A stretch of 64,000 nucleotides of DNA from Oxytricha trifallax (taxonomy: Eukaryota; Ciliophora; Spirotrichea; Sporadotrichida; Oxytrichidae): NCBI GenBank assembly GCA_000711775.1, contig ARYC01000266.1:120221-184220 (forward strand). The letters are read 5' to 3'. Of the stretch, positions 11,190 to 22,344 are shown in pieces. The notes beneath the pieces were generated by a model, which worked only from the letters and a program-made list of their open reading frames with translations, did not search any database and was not told the DNA's origin. Numbering within the stretch: the first letter of the stretch is position 1; each line of letters starts with the position of its first letter. A program made the position numbers and the translations under genes.

Positions 11190-12420
11190 GCTTAAGAGAC
11201 CTTTAAAATTTTAGCAGTATCATATTGATTATCTTCTCAATGATAAGACTCAGAAGTATCACCACATTTTTCTGTCGCTAAGATAACTGTGATGTTTCAA
11301 TATAAATTCCCTGAATTTCACATTTCTGTCATTTTTTAAGATAGATTTATAATATATAGTACAAGAAGGCAAATCGAATTAAGAGAGCTAAAATTTTACT
11401 AAAATAATAATTGTATTGCTTTTAGAGCATTATATAAAGTTCACACTGATCAAGCAGTTTTTGTTTGATGTCAAGATCTATGCTCAAAAGTTTCAGTGAT
11501 ATTGAAATTTATGATTCAAAGGTTAAAGTTCAAACAGAAGCTGCTCTTGGTATAATTTTTGATAACTAGAAAGCAGTCTTTAAAATTTAATATAAATTTA
11601 ACTAAATTGCCATTATAAATAATATGCAAAAATAAGCAAATCATAATGAGGTACTTTTTAGCTGCAAATAATTAATGTATCTAGTTTTTTATAAGGGAAA
11701 CCTTATTTTTCATATTCAATTGTTATTGAAATTATTATAGTAGAAAAGTTTATTATATTATGAGTTTTTGTTTTGTTTTTTTTGTTTTACTGTTCATAAA
11801 TTAATTCTGTGGCTTATACCGGAGGTTTTTATTTTAAATTGTTTTTAAAATTTATAATAACAAAAGAAAATCCAAGAAATTTATTAGATAACTATATTGA
11901 TATAAAATTTTGAATTTTTATATAAAATTTCTTAAAAGATTTATTTCCTTAATAATTATTGGATTTCAGATGCATTTAAGTTCAAAGAGATTCTATTACT
12001 ATAATTATTAGGTTAAGTTATTTTATTTTAATTATTGGTTAAAGTTTTTTACATATTAAGTAATTTCTATTTATTATTATTAGTTTCAAGCATATATTAT
12101 CGATAATAAAAATAATGGGCTTAAGGCTTATTTTAATCATCCGTGATTGATAAAGACAGAGCAAAGCAAACTCCTACGATTATTGAGAGATAAGTACGCT
12201 GACAAAGAGATCATCCTATTTTTTTTATATCATGTAAGTTTACCAAAAAAATACTTAAAAAAATAACATAAAAGATTTAAAATAAATCTTGCATTTAAAG
12301 TACCTCACAACCTTCATTTTAATGAGATTGAGATATAACAGGGGCTATTGGAAGGTCTTTATTAGAAATTGCTATTCTATTCTTGATTCATCGCTTGAAA
12401 GTTAATTCAGTAAATTTTCT
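11190..12420 (+). pseudogene. Fossil TBE transposase
   Basis: Three blocks match the transposase of TBE-C in order and orientation with many substitutions. 11190-11590 matches the region before and around the first catalytic site (AGACCTxTAAAATTTTAGCA start). 12150-12220 matches the stretch just upstream of the second catalytic Asp (GAGAGATAAGTACGCTGAC is nearly identical). 12335-12400 matches the region after the last catalytic Glu. About 520 bp of unrelated AT-rich DNA separates the first two blocks and about 110 bp the next. This is an old, inactive insertion. Confidence 0.7.
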
Positions 12421-12424
12421 CAAC

Positions 12425-13050
12425 TATAAAAACCTTGAAATTTTAAAAAGTAAAAGTTTAAGGATTTATAGGCATAACTTAAACGTTAAATATTCGGGGA
12501 CTCAGAAGTCTCAAAACAATAAATTTCTCAATATTTATTATTTAATTTATAATGATTAAGTTTACATGTATTACATTAATTCTTACAGAATTTCTAAAGA
12601 TCAATGGGCATGGCTTTTTATTGAGAGGGAACAGCTAATGATGAAAATCTAAAGTTTTGCTAAAGAATGAAGATGTTATTTTTAGTAAGTTTAAATATAA
12701 ACGAATGAATAAATCCACAAATAAAGTTAAGAGCAAGATAAATTAGCAAGATAAATTTTAGATTAATCAACAATTTAAAAAATACAAATTTGAATTAAGG
12801 ACTTAAAATATTAAATAAGAGAAAAAGCAAAGGATTGACAGTAAAAAAAGTAAATCCATAAGATTCAAAAATTATAAGATTTTGGATGAAATTTTAATTA
12901 TAAATAAACGAACAGCATTATCAAGCTTTTTTTATTAAATAGTCTCAATTATTTTGATTTATAATAAGGTTTAGGATTATATTCAAGACTACAACAACCT
13001 CAGGTTAGTCATTAAATATTTTTTTACCTATATAATGTTATTCAACCCTA
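12425..13050. other. AT-rich spacer
   Basis: No gene or repeat recognised between the fossil transposase and the next transposase-like gene. Confidence 0.5.
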
Positions 13051-13053
13051 CTC

Positions 13054-14035
13054 ATGAAAATCGATCTTTAATCAGCGAAAGACAACATCGAAAAGCTAAC
13101 GATTAGATTGAAGAGCTCACGGCCGGCCTTCAAAGATTTCGAGATCAAAGATCTGCTCGTAAAGTTTTCAGGACTAACTCCAATGACTATCTGAAGACTA
13201 TACTCATCCAGCAGATCATGCATGACTAACTAATGATGACTAGCCCCATCCAGATTTCGCACTCTTAGTCTTGATTAGTTTGAGTTTCTAGTTTGAAAAG
13301 ACACACTTCAGCATTGGTTTGGGCTCTCTTTGAGAGAGCTAGCATTAATGTTTCACAGATAGTACCCAAAATCTAGGATTAGTCCTTCGTTTTTGCAAAG
13401 ACGATATTAAAGTCAGGGGGATCAAATTTAGAACTATCAAGCTGGTTTAGAAAAGAGATTCTATCCTAATTTAGAAGCTTACAACTTTAAAGGTCATGAT
13501 GGGAACAATTTTTATCAGAGAGCTCAAGCATAGTGCAAAAGTAATCGTCATTGATGAGGACATTTTTTCACCAGTGACTCAGCTTAATCGATCATGGGCC
13601 AAGACTTACTGTCATCATTATCTCAAGTTCGAAGGGCTGAAATCACTACCTATGCCTTATTAGCTGGAGTGTCTGGCGAGCTAGGATTAGTTAGTGCATT
13701 ACAGAATATTCAAGCGGTCTGTGAGAAATCCTGAGTTTGTCTAGTATCTCAAGTATCTCACAGAGCTCAGATAGAAATTCTCTGATCAAAGACTAGCTGT
13801 ATTTATGGATAATCTCTCGGTGCACCGAAGCAAGATCACTCGTGAATGGATAAATTATTTAATGATCACATCCATCTTCAGTGTGCCATATTCTGCTGAA
13901 TATAACGGGATTGAGAGCTAATTTTACACAGTTAAGCAGATTAATCAGAAAGAAATGCTTAGAGGACTGAATGCGAATCAAAAACCAAGAGTGAAGTAAT
14001 GTATAAAAGGTCAATCGAGCAAGTTGACAAAGTGA
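13054..14035 (+). pseudogene. Divergent TBE-like DDE transposase
   Basis: Plus-strand gene, about 325 codons, with two or three frame changes in its first third. The catalytic core of a Tc1/IS630-type (DDE) transposase is clear: VIVIDEDIFSPVTQLN carries the first Asp, VFMDNLSVHRSK the second (the TBE version is VDNFSVHKTK), and PYSAEYNGIES the final Glu (TBE: PYSPQFNGIE). The gene ends at TGA 14033-14035, about 60 bp from the stop of a convergent 22-kDa-like gene. TBE-A, B and C have the same convergent pair, so this belongs to the TBE group but is far diverged. No C4A4 tips and no 57-kDa gene were found. Because the core frame is open, one copy elsewhere may still be intact. Confidence 0.75.
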
Positions 14036-14093
14036 TTATAATTAGTTAAGTTAATTAGAGATATAAGAAATCCTAAATGCCTAATGACTATAG

Positions 14094-14897
14094 TCATTCT
14101 TATATTTAAATCATCATCTCTTAATTCTGCTTGTTGGGAGTCCTCTGTTAAATATTAATTATTTGCATTGTACCATCAGCTAATCTCTTCCTTTTTGTAA
14201 TTGTCTTATTCTCATCATGGCTCTGCAATTGTGGTCTTCTAACTCCTATTAGTCTTGATGCTATTTAAAATGTCTTATTTTGGAATTTCTATCTGCCTAG
14301 TCTTGACTTCTGCTTCATCAAGAATATTGCTTTTCTTGGTTTCCCTAAATGAGTTAGTGCCAACAAATCTTACTTGAAACAAATGTGCTTGAGGAGATTT
14401 TCGAACCACTAGGGAGTAATTTCTATTCCGTTTTGCTCCGACTACTAAGCTTCTTTGTGAAAGCGCACCTTATGTGCATTTTCCACGACTTTTGTGTAGT
14501 CCAGTTTTACTGTGCCAAGGATTGAGAAGAAGAAGACTCTCTCAGGAAGTTGCTCTGAATCTTGATCTAGGGAGGGAAGATACTTGGAGACTAGGTCATC
14601 TGATATTGCATCTTGGTAAAAATTCTTAACTGAGAGCTCTTGGTAAAACTGAACATGAATGATGTGAATCTACTCTTTCTTCAGTGCTCTTTTTGTCCAT
14701 TTAGTATTGATTATAAGAACGCGATTCTTGTTGACTATTAGTTTGGGAGAAACAAGTTGACTACAAGAAGGAGTAATCATCAAGTAAGGTATGTTACGAT
14801 GCTAAGTAATGTAGCGATATATGTCATCCTTCGATCTAAATCTTTACAGGATTTCTTCACTTTTCACGAATCATTTTTCAAAACAATAGTCATCCAT
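14094..14897 (-). CDS. TBE '22-kDa' ORF homolog (divergent family)
   Basis: Minus-strand frame of 268 codons, close to the length of the TBE 22-kDa genes here (about 263 codons). Near the start RFRSKDDIYRYITQ aligns with KFRSKEDLYRFLVQ of the TBEs. In the middle QLPERVFFFSILGTVKLDY aligns with KLPERNFFFGVLATLKPEY. The C-terminal part is basic (ITKRKRLADG), as in the TBEs. One in-frame TGA lies at 14871-14873; otherwise the frame is open to TGA 14094-14096. The function of this TBE gene is unknown. Its conservation together with the transposase in such a diverged element suggests a role in the transposition cycle. The start ATG at 14897 was chosen because it gives the same distance to the RFRSK motif as in the TBEs. 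Confidence 0.8.
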
Positions 14898-14939
14898 TCT
14901 ATAAATTTTATTATTGAGTAGCACTTAATTAGTCTTAAT

Positions 14940-15370
14940 ATATAATAAGTTTAATTAAAAAAGAAGAGTAAGACAACTTATTTGCTATGATTTGAATAAT
15001 TTTAGGGAAGCAATAATTATTAGTTGCTTTAAAATTAATTTTGTTAAAAACTCATTTTACTTACTTTAAGTTAAATTATGTTCAGGGGTTTTTTTTTTAG
15101 CAAGAATGCTAGTTCAGGATTTATGTGATTTCTAAAAAATATTGATTGACTAATAATTTATAGTGATTAATAAATATTATGATTTGATTAATTAAATAGT
15201 AAAATAGGCTATTTTAATTTAATTTGTGGTCATATTAATTATTTAATTAATTATTTGTTTAAATACTAAACAAGTGGATTAAAAATGTTTGTTTATAAAT
15301 CAAAGTAGCTTAAGAGACTACACTCGCAACGATCTGAGATCAGATTCTCGTTATAGAATTACATCATGAA
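14940..15370. other. AT-rich spacer
   Basis: Spacer holding a T9 run near 15100 and AT-rich repeats such as TTAATTAATTA. No gene recognised. Confidence 0.5.
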
Positions 15371-15757
15371 TCATCTGGTAGATACCGTCGGTTTCTAGGT
15401 TGAGGAGCAGGTCACAAATCCATTATCTGTCTAGGTGGACCCAATCTCGTTCTTTAGGCAAGTATTACAACAGTCTTGAAGAACCTCTTACATAATCGAG
15501 AAAGTCTTAAACTTTAAGTCCATCGATTTGAGGCACTGCTGACACTTTTACTCCATCTCTTCTTACATACTATAATAACAGTTAGAGGAGAGGTGTAAGG
15601 GAATAATTAGATCTTTCTCCGCTCTTATGATTTATTTTAGGAAATAAATCATGGTGGAGTCTGCTTTGGGTAAGAAAGTGTGGCAATCTTAGGCAAGAAA
15701 GTTGGATAGCTCTTTCTTACTTTTGTATTTCTGGGGTAGTTCTGAAACATTGATACC
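15371..15757 (-). CDS. Cys-rich protein fragment
   Basis: Minus-strand frame, open for about 125 codons to TGA 15371-15373, more GC-rich than its flanks. It contains two CxxC pairs in a helical, Gln-rich setting (KCQQCLKSMD and DCCNTCLKNE), consistent with a small zinc-binding unit or a disulfide-linked segment. Upstream the frame begins LPQKYKSKKELSNFLAQD. A possible 3' splice site (TTTCAG) precedes it near 15750, so the 5' part may be in another exon or macronuclear segment. The plus strand is also fairly open here but has an interrupting TGA and no motif. Family not recognised. It lies between two transposases and may belong to either element or to a host gene. Confidence 0.4.
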
Positions 15758-15976
15758 AGTAAGTTACTTTTGGTTCATTAAAATTTAAAAGTTAGCTTTA
15801 GGTGCATTCCATCATTTTATATACGGGCAATTTTTATTCAGGAAGACACTGCCGTTACTATAATCAGAGAGTATTTTTCATAATAAAAAAATCCTACCAA
15901 CACGATCCAATATCCAATAGCGGAATTCCGACCAGCACAAAGACTATTCATTATCATTAAATTTAAGAATCCATTC

Positions 15977-17601
15977 ATGGAATCATATTCTAAAAAACGA
16001 CAGTCAAGACTCTCAGATTTCTTCTAGTTAGAAGATTAAGATTATTATGGTAATAGTTCAAGTGAAGAGCAGAGCTCTTCTATTGACTCTCAAGATTCTA
16101 ATAATAATGCAAATTACTTAACAACTAATATGCTCCACTAGAGAAACATAACTCTTACAGATGTGAGTAATGAAATAGTAAATGAAAAGGATATGATTTC
16201 ATTATTCAATGAGATTCGTGATGAAATTCCAGAGTTTGAAATCGATGAATTTATCATAGATCCTAAAGAAATATAACGATTAAGTACTAAGAAAGGAGCT
16301 AAATAATCATTACTGAATAATGCATAAATAAAGACTCTTGGTTAGTTATTGCTAAAGCTTTGCACTGAGTATAAGTTATCAGACTTAGAACCTTAGAGTT
16401 TGATGGAACTAGACTCAGATTATGATTTAAAAGCTCTTGAAGCCAAAGTTCTTGAGAATCATAAAGTAAAAGATTCAATTCCAATTTTTGGTTAGCATAC
16501 ATAATTGAATGCAATAATTCCTCGTAGACTTCAAAAGTAATTAAGGAAAGAGAAATGAGCAAGAGAAAGAACTTAAACTTACAGAGGAATCTCTTAGATT
16601 AAGATATACAGAAAAGCTAACTTATTTCTAAATAATGGATAGACTTGGTATTTCAAACTAAAAATTAAGAAGGTTGCTAAAAAGCCCAATAAAGAAAGCT
16701 TAATTCTGGAATCTAAAATAAGTTAATAGAGGCAAGTATAAGAAGCTGCATAGCAGGGCACGTACTCATATTTTTAACATGTTAATATATAACACCTAGC
16801 TAGTGCAGCTTTCTGATATACAGCAAAGTTTGCAGAAGATTATATAAGTTAAGGTGCAGCAAGTAAATGATTAGACGATTTTTGAAAAATGAATTAATGA
16901 TGACTTATAAATAAATTAAGTAGATTTCAACATTGCATAATAGCAATAGTAGTAAGTTATAAAGATAGTATGCAGCTCAGCAATTCGTAGAGGATTTAAG
17001 CAAGGGTAAGAGAATTATCAATATCGTTGAATAAACTCATAAACAAACAGTTTAAAGACACAGAAGGTGGACTGCTCCTAATGTAAAAAATAGAGTCACA
17101 AATTCATAGAGACTAAATAAATGAATTTAATTATTGGAGTTTCAAGTACAGGAGAGCTTTACTATACAGTTGATCATGGAAGAACTAACTAGCACTCATT
17201 TATGTGCTTCCTATGTAAACTAGTTAATGTATTAATATCAGTTTACACTGATTGGAGAGAAAATACTTTAATTCTACTTGATATTGCACCTTATCATAGA
17301 GCACAAAGTATTATTGATAAGTCTAGATTTCGTTTTGCCAATAATGTTTTTAGGGCCTTATCACTATAGAATTGCACCTGTTGAATTAATGTATTCTTGG
17401 ATTAAAAATAAAGATCTTAATCCCCTCAATACTAATCAAAGTAAAACTTATTTTATGAAAGAATTAGGAATGAATATAAGTAGAATTAATCAAAATTTAG
17501 TGAGACGCTGCTTTATCATGTACTTACAGCAGCATTGGATTATATATTCCTTAAAGACTTATGTATTAAAAGTAGTTATACAAAGCTGCAGAAACATTTG
17601 A
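15977..17601 (+). pseudogene. Second, non-TBE DDE transposase (Tc1/IS630-like), decayed
   Basis: A plus-strand gene of about 540 codons with TAA/TAG as Gln, interrupted by three or more TGA codons or frame changes. The N-terminal 190 residues are acidic and Ser/Asn-rich (start at ATG 15977). Then comes a helix-turn-helix-like unit (LTYFQIMDRLGISNQKLRRL, about 16620-16680). The catalytic core follows: a basic RHRRWTAPNVKNR stretch, GVSSTGELYY, then LILLDIAPYHRA with the second acidic residue, and YRIAPVELMYSWIKN with the final Glu. At the expected first Asp position the sequence reads INIVEQTH, so Asp appears replaced by Val. It is not similar enough to the TBE transposases to be the same family. 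No terminal repeats could be assigned. Confidence 0.65.
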
Positions 17602-17604
17602 TTC

Positions 17605-17944
17605 AAAATAAACCTAAATTTATTGAAAAATTCTAGTTAAGGATTAAATATATACTAGCCCAATTAATTTACTTAAAATAGAATTAAAATTAGAACTAAA
17701 TTTATTTAGTTAATTTTACAATATCAAAATCAATTTATGAAGCTAAATTCATTTATCACTCAGTATTTCTCATTTCTTTTATATATATATATTTTTTCGA
17801 TAAAATATAAGTACTTTTACTATAAAATATTTATATGATAAGACTTAGATAATCTTAAATATAAGTAAATAAATTGGAACTTAATTTAGAAATAAATTAG
17901 AAATTACAAAGTAAATAAAAATTATTAAATTAGAAAGTTATAAG
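17605..17944. other. AT-rich spacer
   Basis: AT-rich DNA with a short TA run near 17780. Nothing coding. Confidence 0.5.
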
Positions 17945-18560
17945 GATAGGGTGACCCACAGGGGCCCGAGGCTGGAGACTTTCTAATAGAGCTTTCTACT
18001 ACACTAAGGCATGCTGAGAGTAGGCAGGGGGCTGCTGGGTTCATCGCATTAGGGGCCAGTCGGCGGGTTCAATCTGTCAGATCCTAAACTCCTAGTCGTC
18101 TGCACGCTAAGGAATTCCCTGCAATGGATGAGCTTCCTGGCATAAGCTCAGTTTCCTAGGTAATAGGGAGCAGGATGAAGGTGGTGCTCAACCTTCAAAA
18201 GTGAGACGATGAGAACCATAGAAGCCAACGATAATGATTTTCCTCCCACACCAGGTCGGGTTAATGAGGCTACCACAGCGAAAGGACAGAGACAACTATC
18301 TCAGAAGCGGTGGAACCTGATAAGCTTTTTCTCCAGACTCCTCTTTAATTGTTTACAGGAAGCAGATCTCTGCGAGCTCTGCGGGGGATACTCTTGGTCA
18401 ATAGCCAGGCTCTTATCTCGTATGCATCTCGATACAGGGAGATGTGGAATGGGGAGCGAGGTGGTTTTTTGGAGTTTTTTAGTTCAGGACATGCCACGTC
18501 ATTGATTGCCACGTCAACTCACTTCAATACGTCTACGTCACGACTAAAATTGATGGTTTG
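17945..18560. other. GC-rich island of unknown nature
   Basis: About 600 bases with a far higher GC content than anything else in the window and sharp edges into AT-rich DNA. Plus-strand frames are open for 70-98 codons (for example 18209-18505), but they lack recognisable motifs and contain none of the TAA/TAG codons used in the genes around, so coding is unproven. A TGAGCTT/AAGCTCA stem lies at 18128-18150, a GGGTTCAATC block (similar to a pol III B box) near 18067, and three CACGTCA motifs near 18494-18545. It could be a macronuclear-destined segment, a structured RNA gene, a SINE-like element or transferred DNA. It ends about 75 bp before a foldback element. Confidence 0.4.
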
Positions 18561-18635
18561 ATTTTAGTATTAAACAGTGATATGTTAAATTTAATTTGAG
18601 ATTACTCATTACTACTAAAGTAAATAAAAGTAATA

Positions 18636-19442
18636 AAGCGAATTAAGTGATTTGAGAGTAAGTATGAATGATTAATCAACAATTTAATTTAATATGTATA
18701 GTAAATGTACAGTGATATAGTCTTAAATAGCTCATTTTTCTCATCATCTTCAGCATCATGATCATAATAATTTCTCGATCAAATCTCGAGATCGGTGCTC
18801 ATTAGGTTCCTCATGATCATAGAATCAGAAGAAGCTCAATTTAAGTTCCATCAGTTGAAATCTTAGGCACATCTCGATTTAAGAAGGATTTTTTTAGCAT
18901 CGTTGTGAAGGTCAAGTCTCCATTTTAACCTTTGATTATTTAATAATTTTGAGATTATAAGTTAAGTTGTAAGGTCTGAGCTTTAATTAATCACATTAAA
19001 TTTAAATGTAATTAAAATCTCACTAATTAAATTTCTCTATATAATAAACCTACTAGTTTAATCATTAATCTTAAAGCATTAAAACAAACAAAGTTTTAAT
19101 CAGACCTTACAACTTAACTTATAATCTAAAAATTATTAAAAAATCAAAGGTTAAATGGAGACTTGACCTTCACAACAATGCTAAAAAAATCCTTCTTAAA
19201 TCGAGATGTGCCTAAGATTTCAACTGATCGAACTTAAAATGAGCTACTTCTGATTCTATGATCATGAGGAACCTAATGAGCACCGATCTCGAGATTTGAT
19301 CGAGAAATTATCATGATCATGATGCTGAAGATGATGAGAAAAATGAGCTATTTAAGACTATATCACTGTACATTTACTATACATATTAAATTAAATTGTT
19401 GATTAATCATTCATACTTACTCTCAAATCACTTAATTCGCTT
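18636..19442. mobile_element. Foldback element, 807 bp, TA target duplication
   Basis: Near-perfect inverted arms of about 345 bp (18636-18983 and 19100-19442) around an AT-rich centre of about 115 bp. The ends are AAGCGAATTAAGTG, with TA on both sides (18634-18635 and 19443-19444). The arms include TCATGATCATGA-like and CTCGAGATCGG motifs. They share the overall plan, but no sequence, with the foldback at 6339-7282. No coding capacity. Confidence 0.85.
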
Positions 19443-19444
19443 TA

Positions 19445-20770
19445 AAATATAAACTAGATTAAGTGAATGATTAAACTAAGAATAAATAAAATAAAAATGC
19501 AAAGTAAATATAAATTGAAAATCAAGAAGCCAAATTACAAAAAAAATATAAACAAACATAAACTTAATTACAAACTTACTCATGAAAATATTTTCATTTC
19601 ATTTAATTTTTTTATTATATTAAAGTTATTATTTTCTAATTATTTTTATTATAATTTCTAATATCTAATCTTTCAATAAAATTATAATATTCAACCACTT
19701 TTTATTCTATATTAAAAATAAAAATTATAAAATTATAATAATAAATAAGAATGAAAAATGCTAAATTAAGAATCGAAATATCATTAAATTTCAAAGATGA
19801 ATGTATTAACAACTTTTAACTTGCTAGTACTGGAGAGACTCTTTAAACTTATAAATTATGTAGTTTAAAGTCTTTTTTTCAGAATTAATTTTAAATTTAA
19901 AAAATCAAAATTTGAAAAGAATCAAAATAATACTTGGGGAGAACTCTACTTATTTTTGAGCAAAATTTATTGAAAAACTAAAATAAATTGAATATTAATG
20001 AGAGAAATTAAAATTTTGATGATGTTAAAGGATTTTTTTCTTGGAATTTATATATAAAATGAAAAACTGTCTTACTACAACGTATCGATTTGAAATCAAT
20101 TGAATTAAATTAATTTGATTTATATTTTTTAATAAACATAGGCTTTAAGGATTTCTACCTAAATCCTTATTAGTAAACCTAGACGTGATGGCTACAATTG
20201 CTTGGGAAATTCATAAGTTAAATAATCCAAGTAATTTTCTGCCGATTTTACTAAATAAAAAAAAGGGATTAACTATATGTATACTTAGGAATTTAGTTAG
20301 ATGTCTGGCCTAGTACACTTGAAAAAACTTTAATTAATAAATTAATATGTAATTGTCTCTATAAAAAGTTATATTCTTAATCTTCTTCTTCTTCTTAATG
20401 AACTCTCTTAATAAAAATTCCTTTTTTCTAAAAATTAGGTTTTAATCTATATATTTCTTAATTTAATAATATTTTATGCCATTTTTCTTCATTTTACATC
20501 TATAAGTCTTCAAAATACCCCCAAAACCCTTAAATAATTTAAATTTAAATAAGAAATAAAAAGCTTGAAACTTTCTTGTCTATCTTTATGGCTGGCTTAA
20601 GCCCCAGTATTAATTTTGTTACAGCATAAAATAAAAATAATAAAATAAGAAATATAGAATTAAAATTAAGATAATAGTCAAGATAAGTAAACTTCAATTT
20701 CAAATCTTAAGAAATAATTTATTAAAAATAATATTAATAATTAAATTAGAACTGTAAGGAAAAGAACAAA
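19445..20770. other. AT-rich spacer
   Basis: Low-complexity AT-rich DNA. A Lys/Asn/Ile-rich frame at 19467-19661 is what poly-A-biased DNA gives by chance and is not called. A CTT trinucleotide run lies near 20385. Confidence 0.55.
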
Positions 20771-20889
20771 CCGTTCACGTCAACAAAAAGACGGTGAGCA
20801 AGTAGTTAGTTCTAAGGTATCAAAAACCGCAGTTCAGTGATGAAGACACAAATGAATTTCTTAATACTAACGAAAGACTAGGGGCAAAA

Positions 20890-22262
20890 GAGTCTTATCT
20901 GTGAATTAAGAAATAGGATTCATCAAAAACGCAATCTCCGCGTTGTCCCGACTTCTTCTAGAGAATGACCCAGAATCAGACTCAGACATTGATATCTAAT
21001 AAGGCAAAAAACACGTGTTCAATTCTACTACTAGATACCCTTCTATCTCATCAGATTCTGACCAGATTTCGGACCAGAACAGAGAAAGTGAAGAGGACCT
21101 AGACAACATCGATGACATCTTTGACCACCTACCATAAGCCATTAAGAGGATCATACCATAGGAACTGAAGTCACTAGACTCAGAGAAAACACAAGAGGAA
21201 AAAGAAATTACAAAACCCAAAAAACTAGAGACTATTCAAGTCCCATACACTCCCTTGTAAAACATTCTCTCTCCTGATCCACTAGACAAACAAACATCAA
21301 TGTCAACATTCAAAACATATTTCAGAACCGATAGAGGAAGTAAGAAACTAGGTAAGCTATACGCACCTAGAAAGAAAGAATACTACCATTCCAATAATGG
21401 TACATACCTGATGTAAAACCCTGGAATGATAAAGTACAGATATTCAAACACAAGAATCGAAGATTGTGACACTCAACCAAAGAGCTATTATACTAAATAG
21501 GACCATATTATGGACCTTAGCAAATACGTCATGATTAAATACGACTTCGAACCAGAGTACCGACAGAAAGTTATTAAATTAAAGAAATCAAGATTTTAAT
21601 AATAATTTTTGTCAACCATAATTGGATCCAAATCAGTGATTCCTAGAGATATAGTCCCATGGTTAATTATTTAACCAAAGCAGCGACATACCTCAACTAT
21701 GAATTCATCCGAAGAGGAGCCATATACTCTCCTACTTTATAAAACATCTACTAAAGAGGAGACAAAGGAACTATAAAAACAAATAGAGTGGTATATTTCC
21801 ATCTTATAGTTCCTCAAAAGAATTCACTGATCACATAGGTAGTATAAAAACCCCACACAAAGCTTAATTATTAGTATTAAATAGGAAAAATAAGTGGATC
21901 CAACCTCTCAATAAAGACTTAAACTTATTACCAATTAAATAAATAATAATAATAATAATTATCTCTTAAGTTCAGAACCACAAGCACAGTACGACATGGA
22001 AACAAAAGTCATCTACGACAGAAGAGGATTTGAGCTCACCACAGCTCTAATCAGATATGTAGGTAACCACATGTTCCAGCAATTCAATACAAAGCACCTG
22101 TTCCAGCTAGTGTTCCACACAACGAATGAGATAATCGACAAGGGGTTTTTCATAGGAGACCGTAGTGAACTAACAAGGTTCGTCAGGAGAACACTTGAAA
22201 CTCACTACTTAAATATAGTCATTGTGCCTAAGCCAACTCTTCATAGTCTCAACCAAGGTTGA
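20890..22262 (+). CDS. Unidentified protein, several frame changes
   Basis: A strong plus-strand coding block with TAA/TAG as Gln and many C-ending codons, so its codon use differs from the AT-rich flanks. About 20900-21640 encodes an acidic N-terminal part (ENDPESDSDID; SDQNRESEEDLDNIDDIF) and a basic Tyr-rich part (KKLGKLYAPRKKEYYHSN; LSKYVMIKYDFEPEYRQK). After a frame change near 21655, NYLTKAATYLNYEFIRRGAI and VVYFHLIVPQKNSL follow. After a second change near 21950 come METKVIYDRRGFELTTALIR, FQLVFHTTNEIIDKGFF and ETHYLNIVIVPKPTLHS, ending at TGA 22260-22262. A polyAsn or polyGln run sits at the second change (an AAT microsatellite), a likely place for slippage or a small IES. Family not recognised. 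It is followed at once by two hairpins. Confidence 0.55.
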
Positions 22263-22266
22263 GACT
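22245..22266. terminator. Perfect hairpin overlapping the stop codon
   Basis: A 10-bp perfect inverted repeat (AGTCTCAACC and its complement, 2-base centre) covers the last codons and the TGA of the preceding gene. It may act on the 3' end of the transcript. The function is an inference. Confidence 0.5.
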
Positions 22267-22314
22267 CATATAACTTAAAAGGGCTCGTCCTTACATATAT
22301 ATAACGTATATATT

Positions 22315-22341
22315 CATCCGGGGGGCCTTGAGCCCCCGATG
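22315..22341. terminator. GC-rich hairpin downstream of the gene
   Basis: CATCCGGGGG pairs with CCCCCGATG across a short loop, the only such GC stem nearby. With the hairpin at 22245-22266 it marks the 3' boundary of this GC-richer unit. It could be a transcript-end structure or the end of an element. Confidence 0.45.
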
Positions 22342-22344
22342 AGG

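Noticed and set aside
15371-15757. Plus-strand protein over the same interval
   Set aside because: The plus frame has an early TGA and lacks motifs, whereas the minus frame is open with CxxC pairs; the minus strand was chosen, with modest confidence.
17945-18560. tRNA or SINE call for the GC-rich island because of a B-box-like GGGTTCAATC
   Set aside because: No A box at the right distance, no cloverleaf and no oligo-T end; left as unknown.
19467-19661. Lys/Asn-rich 64-codon frame
   Set aside because: Composition equals that of random AT-rich DNA; no start context, no similarity.
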